From NCBI GenBank assembly GCA_030141605.1, contig JAQGDQ010000258.1, forward strand, positions 1 to 27,500: a DNA stretch of 27,500 nucleotides, in the 5' to 3' direction. A program made the translations under genes and the position numbers. Every line of letters begins with the position of its first letter. Within the stretch, counting starts at the first letter, position 1. Shown in pieces: positions 8,634-17,744 of the stretch. This DNA comes from Tubiluchus corallicola. Taxonomy: Eukaryota; Priapulida; Priapulimorpha; Priapulimorphida; Tubiluchidae. The notes under the pieces were generated by a model. It saw only the letters and a list, made by a program, of their open reading frames with translations, made no database searches and was not told the origin of the DNA.

Positions 8634-10066
8634 CTGAGTGGAATAATAAACATTGAATCAGAAGCAAGTTACCCTGAGTGGAATAATAAACATTGAATCA
8701 GATGCAAGTTACCCTGAGTGGAATAATAAACATTGAATCAGAAGCAAGTTGCCCTGAGTGGAATAATAAACATCGAATCAGAAGCAAGTTACCCTGAGTG
8801 AAATAATAAACATTGAATCAGATGCAAGTTACCCTGAGTGGAATAATAAACATTGAATCAGATGCAAGTTACCCTGAGTGGAATAATAAACATTGAATCA
8901 GTAGCAAGTTACCCTGAGTGGAATAATAAACATTGAATCAGATGCAAGTTACCCTGAGTGGAATAATAAACATTGAATCAGTAGCAAGTTACCCTGAGTG
9001 GAATAATAAACATTGAATCAGATGCAAGTTACCCTGAGTGGAATAATAAACATCGAATCAGAAGGAAGTTACCCTGAGTGGAATAATAAACATTGAATCA
9101 GAAGCAAGTTACCCTGAGTGGAATAATAAACATTGAATCAGATGCAAGTTACCCTGAGTGGAATAATAAACATCGAATCAGAAGCAAGTTACCCTGAGTG
9201 GAATAATAAACATTGAATCAGATGCAAGTTACCCTGAGTGGAATAATAAACATTGAATCAGATGAAAGTTGCCCTGAGTGGAATAATAAACATCGAATCA
9301 GAAGCAAGTTACCCTGAGTGGAATAATAAACATTGAATCAGATGCAAGTTACCCTGAGTGGAATAATAAACATTGAATCAGAAGCAAGTTGCCCTGAGTG
9401 GAATAATAAACATCGAATCAGAAGCAAGTTACCCTGAGTGAAATAATAAACATTGAATCAGATGCAAGTTACCCTGAGTGGAATAATAAACATTGAATCA
9501 GAAGCAAGTTACCCTGAGTGGAATAATAAACATTGAATCAGATGCAAGTTACCCTGAGTGGAATAATAAACATTGAATCAGAAGCAAGTTACCCTGAGTG
9601 GAATAATAAACATTGAATCAGAAGCAAGTTACCCTGAGTGGAATAATAAACATCGAATCAGAATAACTTGCAGATGCAAGTTACCCTGAGTGGAATAATA
9701 AACATTGAATCAGATGCAAGTTACCCTGAGTGGAATAATAAACAATGAATCAGACGCAAGTTACCCTGAGTGGAATAATAAACATCGAATCAGATGCAAG
9801 TTACCCTGACTGGAATAATAAACATTGAATCAGATGCAAGTTACCCTGAGTGGAATAATAAACATTGAATCAGATGAAAGTTACCCTAAGTGGAATAATA
9901 AACATTGAATCAGATGAAAGTTGCCCTGAGTGGAATAATAAACATCGAATCAGAAGCAAGTTACCCTGAGTGGAATAATAAACATCGAATCAGAAGCAAG
10001 TTACTCTGAGTGGAATAATAAACATTGAATCAGACGCAAGTTACCCTGAGTGGAATAATAAACATT
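8622..10066 (-). repeat. Minisatellite, 40-bp unit, about 36 copies, each a copy of the exon-15 splice acceptor
   Basis: On the plus strand the unit is GCAAGTTACCCTGAGTGGAA followed by TAATAAACATTGAATCAGAA. On the gene strand each unit therefore contains TTTATTATTCCACTCAG followed by GGTAACTTGC, the same bases that form the acceptor and first codons of exon 15. The array overlaps exon 15 by about 12 nt and fills most of the 1664-nt intron 14. Main variants are GATG for GAAG, TTGCC for TTACC and CATCG for CATTG. One irregular unit at about 9660-9676 holds the near-palindrome AACTTGCAGATGCAAGTT. Confidence 0.97.
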
Positions 10067-10297
10067 GTGAATAAACGTGTTTTTAAATTTACTGTAATTT
10101 TTGTAATCTAGTTCCTGGCTTCAAACCATGGTTTCCATGATCACGACCTTGGTAGAAATGTCGAAGCCATGTTCCTTTGCCGTAAAGGCTTCAACGGAGA
10201 CGTAAATAATGTCTCTCTATGTTTTCCATTCCTAGTAAACATCTGATTGTTTATCTTGAATATTAGAAATGCTTAATTGGAGGAACATGGTACTCAC
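10067..10297. other. Intron 14 unique part next to the exon 14 donor
   Basis: The only non-repeated part of intron 14. It has the GTGAGT donor at its right edge on the minus strand and no other feature that I recognise. Confidence 0.5.
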
Positions 10298-10413
10298 TGA
10301 TTCCACTTCTGTAAAGTTGAACTGATTCCAGTACGTCTGATCCACAAAAAATCCATTAGTGCCAAAATCACCAGAATCTTCGTTAGTTGCATTAACCCAG
10401 AAAACCAGCTCAC
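10298..10413 (-). CDS. Cadherin exon 14: first half of EC-g
   Basis: 116 nt, acceptor GTTTACAG, donor TCA|GTGAGT, entering in phase 1 and leaving in phase 0; composite residues 629-667. GELVFWVNATNEDSGDFGTNG occupies the strand-B and DxD region, but NATNEDSG replaces A-x-D-x-D-x-G, so one calcium-liganding aspartate of the usual motif is missing. It continues FFVDQTYWNQFNFTEVES, the centre turn. The aromatic content (W, F, Y) is unusually high for an EC repeat. The downstream intron is almost filled by the 40-bp array. Confidence 0.92.
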
Positions 10414-10511
10414 CTGTAAACAACACATAATAGTACTTTTCAGTAATAATAAGTTATAATGGTAATAACTACAAGTAGAATTTATGTACTGTCTTTTTGT
10501 AAGACAAATTT

Positions 10512-10775
10512 GACCAGACCATATAGTATAATAGATAACGTTGCTGCTTTCCGTGTAAGATGTCCGGAGTTCGATACTGCGGCCTGGTCTTACCAGAGAC
10601 TTTAAAATGGTACCAGCTGTTTCTCAGCCTATCGGGTGGTATTTAGGGGTATAACTGGTGTAATAATAGACTCAGTTACGTAGCTGAAGAATTGTTATTT
10701 ACCGTCGGCGAAAAATGCTTTCAGCTCAGGTTAATTATTCGACAAAAAGTCCACTTTAAATAAAGATTATTATCA
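10512..10775 (+). mobile_element. tRNA-derived SINE with A and B boxes
   Basis: The first 78 bases have a tRNA-like layout. GACCAG (10512-10517) can pair with CTGGTC (10584-10589) as an acceptor stem. ATATAGTATAATAGATAACG fits a degenerate A box, and GGAGTTCGATACTG at about 10566-10579 fits the B box (GGTTCGANNCC type). A non-tRNA body of about 160 bp follows, ending TAAAGATTATTATCATCATC, a trinucleotide tail. The orientation is opposite to the cadherin gene. A single copy is present, so body ends are estimated. Confidence 0.75.
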
Positions 10776-10880
10776 TCATCATCATCATCACCACCACCAT
10801 CGCTGCCGCCGCCACCACCACCACTGCCACTAAAAGCGCCACCACCACCACCAAAAGCACCACCACCGCCAAAACAGGTG
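10769..10880. repeat. ATC / CCA / GCC trinucleotide tract
   Basis: Imperfect ATC repeats pass into CCACCACCACC and CCGCCGCC patches. It appears to be an expanded and mutated SINE tail. The 62-codon minus-strand frame over it is low-complexity Val/Ala/Met/Ile and not a gene. Confidence 0.8.
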
Positions 10881-10944
10881 CTGTTCCTCTCAGTTCAGAT
10901 GTGTTAGTTTGTGAAGAAATACACGACAGCTCATGCGTGAGCAA

Positions 10945-11130
10945 AGCGGTAAATTTGAAATTTGAATTTTTATCTTAAAACTTGTCTAGTTTTGGTACAA
11001 CACACTCAATATCTTACTGTAGCACTGCACCTCAATTTTTGCTTTTGCAAACACGTGCAACATGCTCATGGAATATTTTTGCAGTTGAAAATTATGTTAG
11101 CTTGTGATTCATCAATAGTTGGGCTCGACT
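10945..11130 (+). mobile_element. Unclassified interspersed repeat, family B, copy 1
   Basis: It matches the reverse complement of 25005-25195 along its length. For example TTTGGTACAACACACTCAAT here corresponds to TTTAGTACAACACATTGAAT there, and GTTGAAAATTATGTTAG near 11082 is exact. It has no open frame with recognisable homology. It is directly next to the MITE at 11179. Confidence 0.65.
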
Positions 11131-11178
11131 GCCATTAATTAGGTTTTTCATCTATTATTTAATTAACAGAACCGCTTA

Positions 11179-11787
11179 TCCTTATAGGGTCACGATTTTG
11201 TGCAATCGGTAACGGGGGGTAAAAAATTACCCCCACCATAATTCGTAAATTACTTTTGATAAACTGCTGTGTTTCATTAGTAAACAGCAACAGCATAATT
11301 TGTGGTTATGCTGACCACCATAGGATACATTATACCTCTGCTTAAAGACATGTGACTTACTAGTAATACGAAATTTAAATTCACTTAGTTACGTTCCCTT
11401 ATCTATGCTGAAATAACTGTAGACAACCGACATTGCTAGCGCGTGTGCAAAAATCATTGTTATTTTGAATTTATTGTCTACTACTTTCTTCTTTTAGGTG
11501 GAGTAATTTGAGTAACTGACATTTTGTTTTATCAGATACATCGTCCGTATAATGTACAGACAAGCGAAGTAAAGTTTCGACAATTTTAAAAAATCGACAT
11601 ATTGCATTTTCACTTTTATTTCGTGACGAGACAATGCGCTTAAAATAAATAACTGAAAGTATTTTGTGCACAAAACATATTTAGAAAAAGTCATAGAAAA
11701 TGTTTACTGGGATGCGTATGGTAAAAGGGTAAAATGCAAAAAACCGGTCTGGGGGTAATTTTTTACCCCCCGGTGACCCTATAAGGG
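11179..11787. mobile_element. piggyBac-like MITE, about 610 bp
   Basis: The ends are inverted repeats. The left end has CCTTATAGGGTCAC and, after a 19-bp insertion, GGGGGTAA...TTACCCCC; the right end is the reverse, GGGGGTAATTTTTTACCCCC then GGTGACCCTATAAGGG. The right end runs directly into TTAA (11788-11791). CCCT-type ends and TTAA targets are hallmarks of piggyBac elements. The left flank is changed (TTAT). Each end also contains its own small hairpin. No transposase frame is present; two overlapping 66-codon minus frames at 11471-11694 show no homology that I know. Confidence 0.7.
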
Positions 11788-12006
11788 TTAAGTTCAACAG
11801 CGATCTCTCTGAGTTCAATAATTTTTCTCAAGACTGTAGGCTGTAGGCTCATGAAATTTCCATATGAGAACAGAGTCAATTGATCCAGGTAGCTGGTCTG
11901 TAGCATTACTCATTGTTTTGGTACACCTTACGTTACACCTGTATATTATATTATCTCAGCAGGTAAGTCACGCAAATCATAAATAACGTTGTGAAAATAA
12001 ACGTAC

Positions 12007-12222
12007 CAATATCAGCATCTTCTAATATCACAGCATGAACATCATAGCTATCATTCACATTGTGTATAACAGGAAAGTTGTCGTTCTGATCAATAACATG
12101 AATGTAAAACGGAGCTGTCGCGTTTAGCGAAGGAGTTCCGAGATCGTAAGCCATCATGGTGAATGAAATGACGTCACAGCCGCTGCAGTCATAATCAATA
12201 ATTCCACTGACAATCAGTTCAC
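12007..12222 (-). CDS. Cadherin exon 13: end of EC-f, linker DQNDNFP, start of EC-g
   Basis: 216 nt, acceptor CCTGCAG, donor TTG|GTACGT, phase 1 on both sides; composite residues 557-629. GELIVSGIIDYDCSGCDVI places DYD where LDRE would be and adds a C-x-x-C pair. FTMMAYDLGTPSLNATAPF follows, the conserved A-x-D-x-G-x-P-x-L-x-A segment, then the linker DQNDNFP (601-607) with all acidic positions kept. EC-g begins VIHNVNDSYDVHAVILEDADIG, with the E-D-A-D-I-G form of the N-terminal ligand turn. NAT is a possible N-glycosylation site on the predicted extracellular face. Confidence 0.95.
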
Positions 12223-12569
12223 CTGCAGGAAAAGTTTTGCTTAATAGGATCCTAGTTTGTTTAGGCAGATCTATGACAAACCATAGATGTTAAAACGAGT
12301 AAGAATAACTAACTCTGCAAACAAAGTATTTCTTTTTTGCAAGCAAAGAAAATTCACTTTTGTTGTACTTAATGAAGCAAACGGTTATTTGCAACATTTG
12401 TGTAGATATCTGCAAAAGTACCGTACTTGATTAATGGGGTTCAAGGGAGCCCCCTTTGGAGCCAGCAACAAATTGCAATTTTGTGACCATAGAGAGCCTC
12501 TTAAGTGGACTTAAAATATCAATCAAATATCATGCATAATTTAAAATACCCAACTATCAAGGATACATG
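12223..12569. other. Intron 12, 3' part on gene strand
   Basis: Non-coding. The patch GGGAGCCCCCTTTGGAGCC near 12448 is GC-rich within AT-rich sequence and might be an outer part of the family A element that follows. Confidence 0.4.
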
Positions 12570-12860
12570 ATACCTAATTGTCTCAAAAATGCCTAAGTAC
12601 TGGCCGCTCCTATGCAAAAGTATATAAAAACTGTCTGCAATTGACTCAAATAACTCCGGAAATCGATTCTATATTTTTATACATAGAGATATACACGTGG
12701 TTACACTGATCTACGTGATGTAAACAAAGTGACGGCCTGCCAACTAGCGGTCAGCTTGTGAAATAATGTACTGGGTCCGTAAAAATTTTCTCAACGAATT
12801 TACGAGATTTACAAAAAATGGCTCTACTGGTCTTCCAAAAACTTGGAATTCCGTGTATCC
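12570..12860 (-). mobile_element. Unclassified interspersed repeat, family A, copy 2
   Basis: Inverted relative to the copy at 3560-3870, with the same block order when reverse-complemented: the CCAACTAGCGGTCAG block near 12740 and the GGCCGCTCCTATGCA block near 12605 are the best anchors. Its right end is about 70 bp from the start of the 72-bp minisatellite. Confidence 0.6.
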
Positions 12861-12932
12861 GCAGAAAATTCTCATCCCTGCATTATAGGCAATTCTTTGT
12901 ATATTTCATTGTTACATTTTCTTTTTAAATCA

Positions 12933-14845
12933 TAACAGTAAAATAAACCCTACATACTGAGTGACTTGTTCTTTCCTTTAGCACACCACAAATAGTTTAA
13001 GTGATAACAGTAAAATAAACCCAACATACTATGTGACTTGTCATTTCCTTTAGCACACCACAAACAGTTTAAGTGATAACAGTAAAATAAACCCAACATA
13101 CTATGTGACTTGTCATTTCCTTTAGCACACCACAAACAGTTTAAGTGATAACAGTAAAATAAACCCAATATACAGAGTGACTTGTCATTTCCTTTAGCAC
13201 ACCACAAACAGTTTAAGTGATAACAGTAAAATAAACCCAACATACTATGTGACTTGTCATTTCCTTTAGCACACCACAAACAGTTTAAGTGATATAGTAA
13301 AATAAACCCAACATACTGAGTGACTTGTCATTTCCTTTAGCACACCACAAACAGTTTACGTGACAACAGTAAAATAAACCCAATATCAGAGTGACTTGTC
13401 ATTTCCTTTAGCACACCACAAACAGTTTAAGTGATAACAGTAAAATAAACCCAACATACTGAGTGACTTGTTCTTTCCTTTAGCACACGACAAACAGTTT
13501 AAGTGATACAGTAAAATAAAGCCAACATACTGAGTGACTTGTCATTTCCTTTAGCACACCACAAACAGTTTAAGTGATAACAGTAAAATAAACCCAACAT
13601 ACTGAGTGACTTGTTCTTTCCTTTAGCACACCACAAACAGTTTAAGTGATAACAGTAAAATAAACCCAACATACTGAGTGACTTGTTCTTTCCTTTAGCA
13701 CACCACAAACAGTTTAAGTGATAACAGTAAAATAAACCCAACATACTGAGTGACTTGTCATTTCCTTTAGCACACCATAAACAGTTTAAGTGACAATAGT
13801 AAAATAAACCCAACATACTGAGTGAATTGTCCTTTCCTTTAGCACACCACAAACAGTTTAAGTGATAACAGTTAAATAAACCCAACATACTGAGTGACTT
13901 GTTCTTTCCTTTAGCACACCACAAACAGTTTAAGTGATAACAGTAAAATAAACCCAACATACTGAGTGACTTGTTCTTTCCTTTAGCACACCACAAACAG
14001 TTTAAGTGACAACAGTAAAATAAACCCAACGTACTGAGTGACTTGTTCTTTCCTTTAGCACACCACAAACAGTTTAAGTGATAACAGTAAAATAAACCCA
14101 ACATACTGAGTGACTTGTTCTTTCCTTTAGCACACCACAAACAGTTTAAGTGATAACAGTAAAATAAAGCCAACATACTGAGTGACTTGTCATTTCCTTT
14201 AGCACACCACAAACAGTTTAAGTGATAACAGTAAAATAAACCCAACATACTGAGTGACTTGTTCTTTCCTTTAGCACACCACAAACAGTTTAAGTGATAA
14301 CAGTAAAATAAACCCAACATACTATGTGACTTGTCATTTCCTTTAGCACACCACAAACAGTTTAAGTGATAACAGTAAAATAAACCCAACATACTGAGTG
14401 ACTTGTTCTTTCCTTTAGCACACCACAAACAGTTTAAGTGATAACAGTAAAATAAACCCAACATACTGAGTGACTTGTTCTTTCCTTTAGCACACCACAA
14501 ACAGTTTAAGTGATAACAGTAAAATAAACCCAACATACTGAGTGACTTGTTCTTTCCTTTAGCACACCACAAACAGTTTAAGTGATAACAGTAAAATAAA
14601 CCCAACATACTGAGTGACTTGTTCTTTCCTTTAGCACACCACAAACAGTTTAAGTGATAACAGTAAAATAAACCCAACATACTGAGTGACTTGTTCTTTC
14701 CTTTAGCACACCACAAACAGTTTAAGTGATAACAGTAAAATAAACCCAACATACTGAGTGACTTGTTCTTTCCTTTAGCACACCACAAACAGTTTAAGTG
14801 ATACAGTAAAATAAACCCAACATACTATGTGACTTGTTCTTTTAT
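12933..14845. repeat. Minisatellite, 72-bp unit, about 26.5 copies
   Basis: The unit begins ACAGTAAAATAAACCCAACA and contains CTTGTTCTTTCCTTTAGCAC and CAAACAGTTTAAGTGATA. Variants alternate GTTCTTTCC with GTCATTTCC and CTGAGTG with CTATGTG. Because 72 is divisible by three, long open frames cross it on the minus strand (429 codons at 13499-14788), but these are a 24-residue echo of the unit, not a protein gene. The array ends about 18 nt from the donor of exon 12. On the plus strand each unit has a strong acceptor-like tract, antisense to the gene. Confidence 0.97.
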
Positions 14846-14863
14846 TTAAACAATGTTACATAC

Positions 14864-14989
14864 CCGACACTTCATCAACAGTAACGAGGTCTTCCCAACC
14901 CGGTTCTTCAGCTTCAACAATCTTGAACCTGACTGTGCCGTTGTCACCTTTATCTGGATCAACAGCACGGACTGTTATCAAAAGTATTC
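14864..14989 (-). CDS. Cadherin exon 12: DPDKGDNG block of EC-f
   Basis: 126 nt, acceptor GTTTCAG, donor CGG|GTATGT, phase 1 on both sides; composite residues 515-557. It encodes GILLITVRAVDPDKGDNGTV, a textbook cadherin strand B, DxD and D-x-G-x-N-G block, then FKIVEAEEPGW and a centre turn, TVDEVSG. Phase 1-1 and a multiple of three make it another exon that could be left out in frame. The 72-bp minisatellite begins about 18 nt inside the intron that follows. Confidence 0.95.
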
Positions 14990-15642
14990 CTGAAACGACA
15001 CAGCATGACATCATCATATCGTACAAAAATATTATATATCAAAGCATCGTGATAAAACGATAAAGTACTCTGAGCTGAGCAAAAACTAAAACAAAAACAA
15101 CAAAAATAAAAAAACCAGCATCCAGTGGGGGGAGGGGGGAGGGAATTAAAGTTTTTTTAACAGAGACTCTGTATGTCCTAAGAGATTTAAAAGCAGTAAA
15201 TTTATTTCTAAACTTTCCATCAAACCATTAACCATTAGCCAAGTAACAGAAATTTAAAATTCTATTTAAAATCTCAATTTAGTTTAACAGTTTTAAAAAC
15301 GAAAAGTTTATTTGACCGGAAGTTTTATTCTTGCTATATGAAATCTTTTCCTAAAGTAATGGCTAGAATGTTGTTGAAAATCTTGTTCATTTCGAAACCG
15401 AAGTTTTTTAATTTGTTACTCGGTGCAAATATCACAACAGATGAACGCGGAATATCTCCATGATGATAATGCAACTTAGCTAGATGGGCACTGCTATGAA
15501 ATTCAGTTAGATGGGTACTGATGGTTTTTGTTGGTTGGCATTCTTCTGTCTCGCAAGACAATGGAGTGTGTGCCAAGAGAGTCAGTTATTGATCACATTG
15601 ATGGAGCTGCAGCGTCGAATGTGGCTGAGCAGTGCAATCATA
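14990..15642. other. Intron 11, unique part
   Basis: No gene. It includes a G-rich run of three G blocks (15126-15143) and two almost identical 'AGTTAGATGGG' pieces near 15475-15515. The plus-strand frames that start near 15511 and 15528 run into the hexanucleotide array and are not credible genes. Confidence 0.45.
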
Positions 15643-16093
15643 ATGATAATAATAATGGTAACGGTAATGGTAATGGTAATGATAATGATAATGATAATGA
15701 AAATGATAATGATGATGATAATGATAATGGTAATGACAATGACAATGACAATGACGATCATAATGATAAAGATAATGGTAATGGTAATGGTAATGGTAAT
15801 GGTAATGGTAATGATAATGATAATGATAATGATAATGGTAATGGTAATGGTAATGGTAATGGTAATGGTAATGGTAATGGTAATGGTAATGGTAATGGTA
15901 ATGGTAATGGTAATGGTAATGGTAATGGTAATGGTAATGACAATGACAATGACAATGACGATCATAATGATAAAGATAATGATAATGGTAATGATAATGA
16001 TAATGGTAACGGTAATAACAATGACAATGACAATGATAATAACAATGTTAATGATAATGACAATGATAATGATAATAATAGTAATAATAAATA
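15643..16093. repeat. (TAATGG/TAATGA)n hexanucleotide array
   Basis: About 450 bp of GGTAAT, GATAAT and GACAAT units. A block with GACGATCATAATGATAAAGA occurs twice, near 15753 and 15957, about 204 bp apart, so the array has grown by block duplication. Frames across it give alternating Asn-Gly, Asn-Asp or Met-Val and are artefacts of the repeat. It lies 43 nt from the donor of exon 11. Confidence 0.97.
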
Positions 16094-16136
16094 ACTACTG
16101 AATACAAAGATATGAAATTTTACAAATACATGATAC

Positions 16137-16250
16137 CTATAGGAATATTTTCCTGCACGCTGATATTAAAAAATGGCTGTTCTTCGCTCCAAGGTTCTCG
16201 GAATGTCGGCTCATTGTCATTAATGTCTAATACAGTCAAATAAACATCGG
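16137..16250 (-). CDS. Cadherin exon 11: linker DINDNEP, start of EC-f
   Basis: 114 nt, acceptor TTTTACAG, donor TAG|GTATCA, phase 1 on both sides; composite residues 477-515. ADVYLTVLDINDNEPTF carries the canonical linker DINDNEP (485-491). EC-f begins with a hydrophilic stretch REPWSEEQPFFN and then ISVQENIPIG, the usual 'V-x-E-N-x-P-x-G' with its calcium-binding glutamate. The donor is about 45 nt from the (TAATGG)n array in the following intron. Confidence 0.95.
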
Positions 16251-16424
16251 CTGTAAAACAATGAATCATAATTAGACTTTATTTAACTATTAAATAACAT
16301 CTATAAAAAAATGTTAAAATACAAATTGTAAGTTGCTGATAAAATCTGTCAAAATTTATTGTACATACAATTTCTTCATCACACATGTTATGAATATTAT
16401 ATTACAAAGATATAATATGTGAAC

Positions 16425-16925
16425 TCCTTCAGGACCGGTTATTAGACCGGTCAAGAACACTGGTCATTAGTTATGTCAAATGGCTATCTTACTGCTACCA
16501 ACACACCAATGATCAATGGTGCGCGCTCTTTCCTCGTTGTGTTAAAATTTCACTTAAAATCTCTCCTTGCCTCTTACAGCATCATTCAAAACAGATCTTA
16601 TAAGACCTATGAATTTTCTGCTACTGTATGAGCACAGACATAACTAAATGATTACAAATTAGGTAATGTCCTATTCAGGAGAATCTGGGCTATCCAGTCA
16701 TGCCATTTGTTTAACATTTATAAATGATTTATTTGGATAAAGTTGAGAAAAACATGCCCTTTTTAGGCACTCCAACTCAGCCCATTGAGTAGCTTAGTCT
16801 GGTGCACACTTGCGTGATCGTACACACTAATTTATTGATCGCCTGCTTGCTAGAGCCCAAGCTGTACAATGTTCTGCTACCATTCCAGGAAAAACCAACG
16901 GATCAGTCAAGAAGAAATTAAGCCT
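16425..16925 (+). mobile_element. Unclassified interspersed repeat, family C, copy 1
   Basis: It shares long blocks with 25226-25480 and 25515-25780 in the same orientation. Anchors are CTTCAGGACCG, TTTTCTGCTACTGTATGA, ACAGACATAACTAAATGATT, CAGGCACTCCAACT-type text and TAGCTTAGTCTGGTG. No terminal inverted repeats or coding frame seen. It also contains a local repeat of the ACCGGT palindrome near 16433-16460. Confidence 0.65.
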
Positions 16926-17523
16926 GTTTTGTCTTTTAGCAGGAATTGTTCCTTAAAAATAGAGTAGAGTTGAGGCCAGAGTTTATCAGAGTGTTGTGTC
17001 TGGATAGTTGAAATTTTCTATGTTAGCAGATTTCACACAAGTGATACTGTACTTTGTTACACTGCAAACACTGCAGCTACTGAAAGCTTTTTTTGAATTT
17101 ATTCGTCAAAAATTGATTTTTTTAATTCGTCTAAGATGAGCAAATGTATTTAATATATAACTTTGCATGAAAATCCATTGTGGGAGGCATAGAAACCTAG
17201 AAAAATGATCAAATATATTGTAATCACTGCTTAGTGAGAGTAGTTTTTCATGAACCCATGAAAAATGCAGCAAATGCTTACGGTTCTGAAAGAGTTAAAA
17301 ACTTAAGTCTGCCCTAAGTGCGACAGAAAGCATAGACAATTGTATTTATTCTCATTTATGTGAGTAGATGCATTTTAGTTTATGTAAACAATACTATAGA
17401 TAGAAAACTCTCTTAGTAACTAAACATACATGTAAACAAATATTTACAAAAACAAGGTAAAAACTGCGTTTAATAAAGTTAGTATTTCCTAAGTGGTCAA
17501 TGTCAATTTCCTGGAAACATTAC
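16926..17523. other. Intron 10 remainder, no recognised feature
   Basis: AT-rich, non-coding. No tandem repeats. Nothing with known homology. Confidence 0.5.
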
Positions 17524-17674
17524 CGTAAGCAATTTGTGGGGAATACTCCGGTTCAGCGTTTTCATCTTCGACTCTGACCTTGAGATGAATGAACTCGACT
17601 TGTTCGCGGTCGACGGTGCCGTTGACGAACATTGTACCGTTGCTCTCGACGACGTCCAACCAGTCTTCATAGAC
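17524..17674 (-). CDS. Cadherin exon 10: TVDREQ segment of EC-e
   Basis: 151 nt, acceptor CTCCTCAG, donor ACG|GTAATG, entering in phase 0 and leaving in phase 1; composite residues 427-477. The key block is MFVNGTVDREQVEFIHLKV, a good version of the 'G-x-LDRE-x-x-x-x-Y/F' motif with D and E of DRE intact. It is followed by VRVEDENAEPEYSPQIAY, the A-x-D-x-x-x-P-x segment, with VED in place of A-x-D. Composition is more GC-rich than the surrounding intron, as expected for coding DNA. Confidence 0.95.
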
Positions 17675-17744
17675 CTGAGGAGTTGAGAAATAAGTTTGTG
17701 TCTTTACACTGTAAACACCATAAACTTTATACACTAGGATTTCG

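Noticed and set aside
8622-10066. CRISPR-like array
   Set aside because: Regular 40-bp repetition, but units are adjacent with no unique spacers, and the DNA is from an animal with introns.
8634-10066. Recursive (ratchet) splicing by the 40-bp units
   Set aside because: Ratchet sites need AG directly followed by GT. Here the sequence is CAG-G-GTAAC, which leaves one base between, so a zero-length exon is not formed.
13499-14788. 429-codon minus-strand open frame
   Set aside because: It is a 24-residue echo of the 72-bp minisatellite, which stays open because 72 is a multiple of three. It has no unique part and lies within an intron.
15126-15143. G-quadruplex
   Set aside because: Only three G blocks separated by single A; a four-block arrangement needs zero-length loops, so the classic motif is not met.
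15511-16101. Plus-strand frames of 188-196 codons
   Set aside because: They are translations of a hexanucleotide repeat (Asn-Gly/Asn-Asp or Met-Val). Not coding.
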